Source: an uncultured beta proteobacterium
GTDB taxonomy: Bacteria; Pseudomonadota; Gammaproteobacteria; Burkholderiales; Burkholderiaceae
Reading direction: 5' to 3'
Length of the DNA stretch: 5,230 bases
Assembly: GCA_903930665.1 (NCBI GenBank)
Contig: CAIYZI010000742.1
Span: forward strand, 1-5,230
Below, piece by piece: positions 1 through 4,093 of this stretch; the stretch's first letter is position 1; every line of letters starts with the position of its first letter. The notes under the pieces are model-generated. The model saw only the letters and a program-made list of their open reading frames with translations. It ran no database searches and was not told the DNA's origin. Both the position numbers and the translations under genes were made by a program.

Positions 1-34
1 AACGCTGTAAAAATGGAGAAAACTGTTTGTTCAT
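1..34 (-). CDS. Start of a small gene, second member of the MNKQ family (partial)
   Basis: Only the first 11 codons are inside the window: ATG at 34-32, reading MNKQFSPFLQR, then running off the left edge. The start is supported by AAAGG at 48-44, nine bases upstream. It is also supported by near-identity to the start of the gene at 1623, which reads MNKQLSPFLQR; the single base difference at position 20 changes Leu5 to Phe. It follows the 132-residue gene, whose stop is 19 bases upstream, so it is probably the next gene of the same operon. Function unknown. What the rest of the protein looks like, and whether it has the frame break seen in its paralogue, cannot be seen here. Confidence 0.5.
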   Translation of the reverse strand, partial: MNKQFSPFLQR

Positions 35-58
35 TAGAAATTACCTTTGGAATTCACA
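1..58. repeat. 58-bp direct repeat, copy A
   Basis: Matches 1590-1647 at 57 of 58 positions; the only mismatch is A20 versus C1609. Homology stops at position 59 on the right. On the left it meets the window edge, so the repeat may be longer. Read on the minus strand it holds the stop codon of the 132-residue gene (TGA at 56-54), the Shine-Dalgarno AAAGG and the first 11 codons of the next gene. The copies are in the same orientation, 1589 bp apart. Confidence 0.93.
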
Positions 59-452
59 AAAGTGCAACCCTCATAAATTCCTCGATAAATTCTGGACGAA
101 ATGATGATGAGCGAGAAAGATACCCGTCAATGGCCTCGCTAAATCGTTCACAAAACAACTCATAAATCTGACCGCAGCCTTTATTGGCCTCGCTCGCAAT
201 TTCTTCAACCAATTCATTTATACCTAAAGACAAACTTTTGTGCAATCCCCATGCAAATTGCGTGGCCAGCAAAGGCTCATCAGCAAATAGAAATGGACAA
301 GTTTGCTCTATTTCCCATGCGGCCAACTTACCCATGATTTGCGCTTCATAGGCCGCCTTTTGTTTGCGCTTGAAGTAGGTTAAATTTTCCGGATCGGAAT
401 CAAATAGCACATTGTTAAGCGCAAAATCACATCGTATGTTTAGGCCACGCAT
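54..452 (-). CDS. Hypothetical protein, 132 residues, probably cytoplasmic
   Basis: I do not recognise this protein. It begins MRGLNIRCDFALNNVLFDSD and ends FIEEFMRVALL, with no signal peptide or membrane segment. The middle is acidic and probably helical (residues ~28-48 and ~76-112) and contains three scattered cysteines. The ATG at 452-450 shares its A with the TAA stop of the upstream gene (TAATG), so translation is probably coupled by re-initiation; the region before it (GACCTGAAAAA) has no strong Shine-Dalgarno. The TGA stop at 56-54 lies inside the direct repeat. The tight coupling to an 86-residue gene and a secreted protein suggests a three-gene functional unit, but nothing in the sequence says what it does. 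Confidence 0.75.
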   Translation of the reverse strand: MRGLNIRCDFALNNVLFDSDPENLTYFKRKQKAAYEAQIMGKLAAWEIEQTCPFLFADEPLLATQFAWGLHKSLSLGINELVEEIASEANKGCGQIYELFCERFSEAIDGYLSRSSSFRPEFIEEFMRVALL

Positions 453-712
453 TATTTTTCAGGTCTTAGTAAGATGTGGGTGGTGCAATTGGCCAAAATA
501 GCATCGCCAAATTCCCGTGTAATGCCTACAAAAGGGTTTAAATTTGAACTTGCAATATTCTGTGCATTCTTGTGATCCTCTAACGGTTTTGTAAATTTGC
601 GAAAAGCCCTACCCGAATCAAACACAATAAAAGCATCCGGCGCATTAGGTTTATCTTGTGCAATCACATCGCTGGGCATGGAAATGCCTTCCCTATCAAT
701 AAAATGTGCCAT
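452..712 (-). CDS. Hypothetical protein, 86 residues
   Basis: An unrecognised small protein beginning MAHFIDREGISMPSDVIAQ and ending ANCTTHILLRPEK. It has no signal peptide, no membrane segment and one cysteine. The ATG at 712-710 overlaps the upstream TAA by one base (TAATG). It also has its own Shine-Dalgarno, GAGG, about seven bases upstream (GAGGTTAATTAATG). Its own stop overlaps the next start in the same TAATG fashion. The repeated one-base overlaps on both sides argue that it is a real gene of a compact operon despite its size. An internal ATG at residue 12 is a possible alternative start but lacks the coupling. No function can be inferred. Confidence 0.7.
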   Translation of the reverse strand: MAHFIDREGISMPSDVIAQDKPNAPDAFIVFDSGRAFRKFTKPLEDHKNAQNIASSNLNPFVGITREFGDAILANCTTHILLRPEK

Positions 713-1047
713 TAATTAACCTCAGGAAACTGTCGATAAAATTCGCTGAAATCTATCTTTTCAAAATCGATCATTGAAATTTGCTCGCCTGTTAAATCAT
801 TAACTCCTGGAACCCATTTACCCAGCCCCAATTGGTTGTGGCCTTGTACCTCCAAGGTCGACCAGAGAACATTGGGCGAATATTTCTTAGTTGAAATGGT
901 ATCGGCATCAAGAGCCGTTTTTTCGGCATACTCTTGAGCGAAATTTAGAATCACCAACTTGCGATCTTGAAAGCCTTGCAGCTCTTGTTGAGCAAATGCG
1001 GTTGTGAATACTGCGCTAGTAATTGCCGCTATTAATAACTTCTTCAT
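712..1047 (-). CDS. Small secreted/periplasmic protein with signal peptide, 111 residues
   Basis: The N-terminus MKKLLIAAITSAVFTTAFA followed by QQELQG is a textbook Sec signal peptide: a Lys-Lys n-region, a hydrophobic core, and an A-F-A cleavage box near residue 19. The mature part of about 92 residues has no cysteine and no lipobox, so a soluble periplasmic or exported protein is expected. I do not recognise the family. I chose the ATG at 1047-1045; a TTG one codon upstream (1050-1048) would add one residue. The Shine-Dalgarno AAGGGGA ends 11 bases from the ATG and 8 from the TTG, so both are possible and the mature product is the same. It is the first of three genes linked by TAATG overlaps and probably sets their expression. 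Confidence 0.8.
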   Translation of the reverse strand: MKKLLIAAITSAVFTTAFAQQELQGFQDRKLVILNFAQEYAEKTALDADTISTKKYSPNVLWSTLEVQGHNQLGLGKWVPGVNDLTGEQISMIDFEKIDFSEFYRQFPEVN

Positions 1048-1101
1048 CAAAATGAATTCCCCTTATTGTTTCTTGAAATAATGACGCTTTTGCTGGCGCT
1101 T

Positions 1102-1218
1102 TTAGTTGTTTGGTTTCAGAATTGCAGTCTCTGTAAATATGATGGTTACATCAATACCAGGGGCAATATCCAAATAAGGCTGACGAGGAAATTTACCTTT
1201 TAAAAAATGAATACACAA
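1102..1218 (-). pseudogene. Open +1-frame continuation of the small membrane gene (possible frameshifted C-terminus)
   Basis: After a TGA at 1221-1219, this frame is open to a TAA at 1104-1102. It encodes a soluble-looking segment, GKFPRQPYLDIAPGIDV then TIIFTETAILKPNN. It has no convincing start codon or Shine-Dalgarno of its own. It is in the +1 frame relative to the 54-residue membrane ORF and overlaps its last codons. The run of six T (1207-1202) followed by four A lies in that overlap; one T fewer would join the two into a single 84-residue protein with one membrane segment and a short periplasmic tail. It may be a real frameshift, a sequencing error in the homopolymer, slippage, or non-coding. 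The alternating hydrophobic pattern faintly recalls the last strands of VirB10/TraB-type proteins, but not enough to name it. Confidence 0.4.
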
Positions 1219-1357
1219 TCATTGCGTTGGTAAAGAAAAAAAATAAAGTAGCCAAAATAACTATGGAAAAAACACACCAAAGATAAATGTTGCGTTCACC
1301 ATTAATAAGCGCGATAAGTTCATCGACGAAAAAATCTCTGATGTGCTCTAGCTTCAT
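1193..1357 (-). CDS. Small single-pass membrane protein, 54 residues
   Basis: Reads MKLEHIRDFFVDELIALING, then ERNIYLWCVFSIVILATLFF, then FFTNAMIVYSFFKR and TAA. Residues 1-23 are charged and amphipathic; about 24-43 form one strongly hydrophobic membrane segment; the end is basic. The start is well supported by TAAAGG six bases or so before the ATG (AAAGGTAAATAAATG), and it begins only ten bases after the stop of the upstream small gene, so it belongs to the same operon. Function unknown. The reading frame continues in +1 past its stop (see 1102-1218), so the native product may be 84 residues. The very T-rich coding of the membrane segment includes a run of eight T that is prone to length change. 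Confidence 0.55.
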   Translation of the reverse strand: MKLEHIRDFFVDELIALINGERNIYLWCVFSIVILATLFFFFTNAMIVYSFFKR

Positions 1358-1367
1358 TTATTTACCT

Positions 1368-1623
1368 TTAATTTATTTCTTTAACAATCGCATTTAATAC
1401 AATTTTTGCAGTTTCTATCAGCCAATTCCAAGCACCAATTAGATGGCCTCCAAAACCAATATACCCATTGCTAAAATAATCTCCAGCAATACGAAGTACA
1501 TTCACTACCGCATGCAAAATGCATATGCTTGAAAATACCCCTGTATTTCCTAACTTGATTACAAATTAACTCTGTAATAATTTGAAAATAACGCTGTAAA
1601 AATGGAGACAACTGTTTGTTCAT
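1368..1623 (-). pseudogene. Frameshifted small membrane-protein gene, MNKQ family
   Basis: The ATG at 1623-1621 has a strong Shine-Dalgarno (AAAGG at 1637-1633, nine-base spacing) and starts MNKQLSPFLQRYFQIITEL. This frame ends at a TAG at 1473-1471, giving 50 residues with an unconvincing Cys-rich tail. The +1 frame is open from 1565 to a TAA at 1370-1368 and reads like a natural hydrophobic protein (VFSSICILHAVVNVLRIAGD, then YFSNGYIGFGGHLIGAWNWL, then IETAKIVLNAIVKEIN). The two frames overlap across 1565-1474. Loss of one G from the GGGG run at 1541-1538 would give a single 84-residue product. The +1-frame stop overlaps the Shine-Dalgarno of the next gene, as expected of the true gene end. 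Alternatives are programmed frameshifting, a sequencing error, or a short independent 50-residue ORF. No family recognised. Confidence 0.55.
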
Positions 1624-1647
1624 TAGAAATTACCTTTGGAATTCACA
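1590..1647. repeat. 58-bp direct repeat, copy B
   Basis: Same orientation as 1-58, with 57 of 58 bases identical. On the minus strand it contains the last codons of a 30-residue ORF (CEFQR-stop), the AAAGG ribosome-binding site and the first 11 codons of the MNKQ gene. Homology breaks at 1648. With copy A it brackets a 1.59-kb block carrying five small genes. Confidence 0.93.
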
Positions 1648-1722
1648 GCGTAACTCCTGAACTACCTGAGATACGGCATCAAAGCGCTCTATATCCAAAT
1701 TTGGGTTTATTTTTTTAGGCAT
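1630..1722 (-). CDS. Very small ORF, 30 residues, coupled to the next gene
   Basis: Reads MPKKINPNLDIERFDAVSQV then VQELRCEFQR and TAA. It is basic at the start and probably a single helix afterwards (residues ~9-29). The ATG at 1722-1720 comes 11 bases after the stop of the 76-residue gene, behind a purine-rich AAGAAAG that could act as a weak Shine-Dalgarno. Its stop at 1632-1630 overlaps the AAAGGTAA ribosome-binding site of the following MNKQ gene, leaving six bases between the genes. That packing supports translation, either as a real small protein or as a leader ORF coupling expression. Its last codons lie inside the 58-bp repeat, so its end may have been acquired when the repeat moved here. 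Function unknown. Confidence 0.45.
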   Translation of the reverse strand: MPKKINPNLDIERFDAVSQVVQELRCEFQR

Positions 1723-1733
1723 AGTTTTCTTTC

Positions 1734-1964
1734 TTAATGTGCATACTGCTGGTAGTGCATAAGCACTGGAAATCCTAATATCCAAACTGGTCGATTACAC
1801 TGCTTGGACGCATTAAAATTAAATCCTGTTTCCCAAAGGGTTCTTCTCACCTCATTTACGGTAACTAGAAATAACTCGGCAATCTGTAGCAAGCTCTTGC
1901 CGGCGACGAATAGATCTCCCCATATCGATGCTCTCTTAAGTTTTAATTGGCATTCCTCGTTCAT
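1734..1964 (-). CDS. Small helix-turn-helix protein, 76 residues
   Basis: Residues ~24-47 (SLLQIAELFLVTVNEVRRTL, then WETG) fit a helix-turn-helix: a first helix with I-A at its centre, a turn near L33-T35, and a second helix with V-R-R on the exposed face. This suggests a small DNA-binding protein, perhaps a repressor or a regulator of the local operon. The remainder (residues 50-76) is short and aromatic-rich with no known motif. It starts 18 bases after the ssb stop, so the two are almost certainly co-transcribed; the upstream GACCCCCAATATTTTT has no proper Shine-Dalgarno, so translation may depend on ssb. The palindrome over the ssb promoter is a natural candidate binding site, which is inference. 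The helix-turn-helix assignment is from pattern alone and not certain. Confidence 0.6.
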   Translation of the reverse strand: MNEECQLKLKRASIWGDLFVAGKSLLQIAELFLVTVNEVRRTLWETGFNFNASKQCNRPVWILGFPVLMHYQQYAH

Positions 1965-1982
1965 AAAAATATTGGGGGTCTG

Positions 1983-2474
1983 TCAAAATGGCACATCATC
2001 ATCTATTGCGCCTAATGTAGCTGCCGGCGGGGTATATCGCGCTTGAGCATAAGATGCCGTACTTTGACTTTGATCATTTTGGTTCGCTGCTGGTTGAGCA
2101 TGATTTGGCTCATCCCTACTTCCGTCCGAAGCTCCCGCTGGCTTACCGCCAAGCATTTGCATTACTTCTGCGATGATTTCAGTTGAATACTTTTCTTGTC
2201 CGCTTTGGTCGGTCCATTTACGCGTGCGTAAACGACCCTCAACATAAACCTGCGAACCCTTTTTAAGATATTGACCAGCGATTTCAGCTAACTTTCCAAA
2301 GAAGGCAATGCGATGCCATTCTGTGTTTTCCTTCATTTCGCCCGACTGTTTGTCTTTGTAACGATCTGTTGTTGCAACTGAAATATTGGTAACTGCGTCA
2401 CCACTTGGCATATAACGTGTTTCTGGGTCGCGTCCTACATTTCCAACAATAATCACCTTATTCACCGAAGCCAT
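1983..2474 (-). CDS. ssb: Single-stranded DNA-binding protein
   Basis: A full-length bacterial SSB of 163 residues. The OB-fold occupies residues 1 to about 108 and starts MASVNKVIIVGNVGRDPETR. It contains the conserved stretch NTEWHRIAFFGKLAEIAGQY followed by LKKGSQVYVEGRLRTRKW. Residues ~110-155 are a Gln/Ala/Ser-rich disordered linker, and the end DDDVPF is the acidic tip that recruits replication and repair partners. The protein should form a tetramer that coats single-stranded DNA during replication, repair or conjugative transfer. The close match to the Burkholderiaceae type is from memory. The start has a good Shine-Dalgarno (AAGGA, about seven bases upstream). It has its own promoter and probably leads the ssb-HTH operon. 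Beside mobile-element-like genes it is more likely an accessory than the chromosomal copy. Confidence 0.97.
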   Translation of the reverse strand: MASVNKVIIVGNVGRDPETRYMPSGDAVTNISVATTDRYKDKQSGEMKENTEWHRIAFFGKLAEIAGQYLKKGSQVYVEGRLRTRKWTDQSGQEKYSTEIIAEVMQMLGGKPAGASDGSRDEPNHAQPAANQNDQSQSTASYAQARYTPPAATLGAIDDDVPF

Positions 2475-2476
2475 TT

Positions 2477-2484
2477 CTTTTCCT
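2477..2484 (-). promoter_or_regulatory. Shine-Dalgarno region of ssb
   Basis: AAAGGAAAAGAA precedes the ssb ATG (2474-2472); the AAGGA core lies about seven bases upstream, and this fixes the ssb start. Confidence 0.7.
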
Positions 2485-2495
2485 TTTGTTTTCCG

Positions 2496-2510
2496 AACTA
2501 TTGAATAGTT
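2496..2510. promoter_or_regulatory. Palindromic candidate operator over the ssb promoter
   Basis: AACTATT G AATAGTT is a perfect inverted repeat with seven-base arms and a one-base centre. It overlaps the last bases of the -10 box (2514-2509) and covers the expected transcription start near 2502. A protein bound here would block RNA polymerase. The co-transcribed 76-residue helix-turn-helix protein is one candidate ligand. As RNA the same sequence could form a small hairpin at the 5' end of the mRNA, a weaker alternative because all but two of its stem pairs are A-U. Confidence 0.5.
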
Positions 2511-2538
2511 TATAACATAAGAAAAGGAATAGCAACAA
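2509..2538 (-). promoter_or_regulatory. Promoter of ssb with extended -10
   Basis: On the minus strand, TTGTTG at 2538-2533 is a plausible -35, followed by an 18-base spacer and TATAAA at 2514-2509 (five of six bases of TATAAT). TG at 2517-2516, one base before the -10, makes it an extended -10 promoter, which compensates for the weak -35. Transcription would start near 2502, about 28 bases before the ssb ATG. Confidence 0.55.
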
Positions 2539-2580
2539 ATTAATATAAAAAATTATGGATTTAGTGAAAACGTCATAAAC

Positions 2581-2600
2581 CCCCGTACTTTAGGGCGGGG
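2581..2600. terminator. GC-rich hairpin, possible terminator or transposon-type palindrome
   Basis: CCCCGTAC-TTTA-GGGCGGGG folds into a hairpin of five strong GC pairs plus partial inner pairing. It sits five bases after the stop of the membrane-protease gene. On the minus strand it is followed by GGTTTATGACGTTTT, only a poor T-tract, so it could be a weak terminator of the right-hand operon. On the plus strand the inner stem pairs better (T-G wobble, C-G) around a TTTA loop, which resembles the hairpins at ends of IS200/IS605-type elements. No transposase or TnpB is present here. Confidence 0.4.
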
Positions 2601-2605
2601 CGCAG

Positions 2606-3097
2606 TCACCGACTATAGAGGTATGCGGCTCCGGCTAACGCGATCAAAATCAGCGCTGGGGCAGCACTCCCAAAGCCAATCTTAAGGTCTGTCTTGCTTG
2701 GGATTGCAGCGGGCAGGATATAGGCCAATGCAAACCAAAAGACAAGATCGCCTCCGGTTGCATGTTTAAAGTCTTCAATCGTAAAGCCCTCAGGTAATCG
2801 AACATAAAAAGGCACTAGCAATAACAATGGCGCCAGACCAACTGGCAAACCATTGAACCAGCGAATGTTCCGAAAATTAACGCTCCCTAATGCCCACTCC
2901 TTGTCACCAGTCCTGCGGGGGATGAGTGAAAAACCTATTGGCTTGGCATTAATAAGCAAGCCTACGATAAAGTGACTTAACTCGTGCGCCGCAGTCGCAC
3001 CCAGGACAAAAAAGAAATAAAGGTAGCGGTTTGAAATTAACCTCCTAAAAAGCCAACATAGTGGCAATACAGGTATAAGATAAATCCAGGTGGCCAT
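2606..3097 (-). CDS. Small integral membrane zinc metallopeptidase-like protein (M50-like)
   Basis: A 163-residue protein with four or five hydrophobic segments (roughly residues 5-18, 24-50, 84-98, 118-134 and 144-161). In the second segment is AAHELSHFIVG, with H38-E39-L-S-H42 matching the HExxH zinc motif. Later PSKTDLKIG (133-141) supplies an Asp at 137 in a place where site-2-protease-like M50 enzymes have their third metal ligand. Together these suggest an intramembrane or membrane-embedded zinc peptidase of M50/M50B-like type, shorter than typical site-2 proteases and without a PDZ domain. The substrate is unknown. It starts 17 bases after the upstream stop with a poor Shine-Dalgarno, so translation may be coupled. 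It is the last gene before the hairpin. The zinc motif is seen directly; the family and activity are inferred. Confidence 0.7.
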   Translation of the reverse strand: MATWIYLIPVLPLCWLFRRLISNRYLYFFFVLGATAAHELSHFIVGLLINAKPIGFSLIPRRTGDKEWALGSVNFRNIRWFNGLPVGLAPLLLLVPFYVRLPEGFTIEDFKHATGGDLVFWFALAYILPAAIPSKTDLKIGFGSAAPALILIALAGAAYLYSR

Positions 3098-3114
3098 TTA
3101 GTGACTGACTTTGG

Positions 3115-3408
3115 TTATTGACTAGCCTGTGATTCAGTCTCCAAAGTTTCTAACAGCCCTTCAAGATCAGGGCTTTGAAAAACATTGCGGATAGCCACTA
3201 AGAATTCATCTAGATTTGGAAACTCATTGGGTGAGCCGCCAATCCATATAAATGGACGACACATGCCACCCTGATCCTCAACCTCGGCACCCGATTGAAA
3301 AAAGTAGGTATTCATTGGCCCGTCCCAACCAATGGTGCATGAGTCATCCCCACATAATTCACCATATCTGTGATCAATGTATGCTGCCCAAATGGTGTGT
3401 CTGCTCAT
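3115..3408 (-). CDS. Hypothetical protein, about 97 residues
   Basis: Not recognised. From the ATG at 3408-3406 it begins MSRHTIWAAYIDHRYGELCG and ends LEGLLETLETESQASQ. It is acidic, Gly- and Trp-containing, with C-G-D-D-S-C near residues 19-24 and one further Cys, and an acidic helical tail. I prefer the ATG, preceded by AGGATTTGGTCTAATT. A TTG at 3453 would add 15 hydrophobic residues (LYLTGLLILGFGLI) and turn it into a membrane-anchored or secreted protein; that TTG lies 18 bases from the AAAGG of the repeated junction, too far for normal spacing. The choice affects whether the cysteines sit in the cytoplasm or periplasm. It lies between the transglutaminase-like gene and the membrane peptidase gene in one probable operon. 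Confidence 0.65.
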   Translation of the reverse strand: MSRHTIWAAYIDHRYGELCGDDSCTIGWDGPMNTYFFQSGAEVEDQGGMCRPFIWIGGSPNEFPNLDEFLVAIRNVFQSPDLEGLLETLETESQASQ

Positions 3409-3460
3409 AATTAGACCAAATCCTAAAATTAATAATCCCGTCAAATACAACAACTATTTT

Positions 3461-3486
3461 ATTAAAAATTACCTTTCGAATTCACA
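3461..3486. repeat. 26-bp core of the repeat, copy C (stop/RBS junction)
   Basis: Matches 33-58 and 1622-1647 at 24 of 26 positions. On the minus strand it reads TTGTGAATTC, then GAAAGGTAAT, then TTTTAAT. As in copy A, the TGA inside it is the stop of the preceding gene. In the other copies AAAGG serves an ATG nine bases on; here the equivalent triplet is ATA followed by a stop two codons later, so the Shine-Dalgarno seems to have lost its start codon. Confidence 0.8.
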
Positions 3487-4069
3487 ATATTGTCAGCTCC
3501 AGTAATGCCCCAATTTTTCTTAAGTAGTCATCGCCTAGCAGCATTGGGTGGTACTTTAGCCCACCTTTTAAGGCGCCTGGGAATGCTGCGATTATTCCGC
3601 CAACGCACTCAGGGTCATTTTTGATGATCCCATAACTAGTAAGAAACGTTAAATCTAAAATCTCCATGCTTGGCAAAGTTAGCCATGCGTGAATCTCAAG
3701 CGTACTCGTTGATATCCCCTTCTCCAGAAGATCTAATAATGCGCTCTCTTCTTGGTAAAAAATGAGATCTTTTGGGGACAACTCTAAATATCCTAGCGTA
3801 TAAAACAAAGATATTCCCAACAAATTCTCTACATATTTTTTAATTAAGAGGTGTATTGACATGCATTGCCTAACTATATCATTAGCCTCAATGTTTGGGA
3901 GAAGCTTTGGAATTAGTGCGGCAATTTCATTCTGCTTATCAAGTGTTAGGTAGCTCTTTTCATCAAGACTGAAAGCCATCGGCTTCTCAAGTCCAAACGC
4001 GATTGTTCGCTCGTGGGCGACAATAAATTCAGAGTAATAGTCATTCACTAAAAAATTATTATTTTTCAT
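3482..4069 (-). CDS. Transglutaminase-like cysteine-protease-fold protein (tentative), 195 residues
   Basis: No close relative recognised, but the order of residues fits a transglutaminase-like (papain-fold) core. C69 starts a helix (RQCMSIHLLIKKYVENL) that leads into GISLFYTLGYLEL, followed by H127 in EIHAWLTLPSMEILDLTF with D139. In that fold a Cys at a helix start, then a GY strand, then H-A-W and a downstream Asp form the triad. The Cys-His distance here is 58 residues and His-Asp is 12, close to known members. The C-terminal GLKYHPMLLGDDYLRKIGAL looks conserved but is unassigned. No signal peptide, so it is cytoplasmic; protease, amidase or crosslinking activity cannot be told apart. The start is the first ATG after an in-frame stop; no Shine-Dalgarno at normal distance. 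It is 23 bases after the helicase stop. Confidence 0.6.
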   Translation of the reverse strand: MKNNNFLVNDYYSEFIVAHERTIAFGLEKPMAFSLDEKSYLTLDKQNEIAALIPKLLPNIEANDIVRQCMSIHLLIKKYVENLLGISLFYTLGYLELSPKDLIFYQEESALLDLLEKGISTSTLEIHAWLTLPSMEILDLTFLTSYGIIKNDPECVGGIIAAFPGALKGGLKYHPMLLGDDYLRKIGALLELTIL

Positions 4070-4074
4070 GCGTA

Positions 4075-4093
4075 ATCATAAATGGTAATTACC
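4075..4093 (-). promoter_or_regulatory. Possible internal promoter with palindrome GGTAATTACC
   Basis: TATGAT at 4080-4075 matches the -10 consensus at five of six bases, and the perfect 10-base palindrome GGTAATTACC (4093-4084) lies just upstream. The expected transcription start would fall at about the ATG at 4069, giving a leaderless message, which would agree with the missing Shine-Dalgarno. No good -35 is visible, so this is weak. Confidence 0.25.

Noticed and set aside
1102..1218. Naming the +1-frame tail as a VirB10/TraB remnant
   Set aside because: The resemblance rests on a short alternating-hydrophobic strand pattern only; too little sequence for a family call.
1804..2046. Plus-strand 80-codon open frame
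   Set aside because: It lies antisense to ssb and the HTH gene, has no Shine-Dalgarno of note and gives a low-complexity product; it is a shadow of the real genes.
3409..3453. TTG start at 3453 adding a hydrophobic N-terminus to the gene ending at 3115
   Set aside because: The AAAGG upstream is 18 bases away and AT-rich intergenic DNA tends to read as hydrophobic residues; the ATG at 3408 is preferred, though the longer form cannot be excluded.
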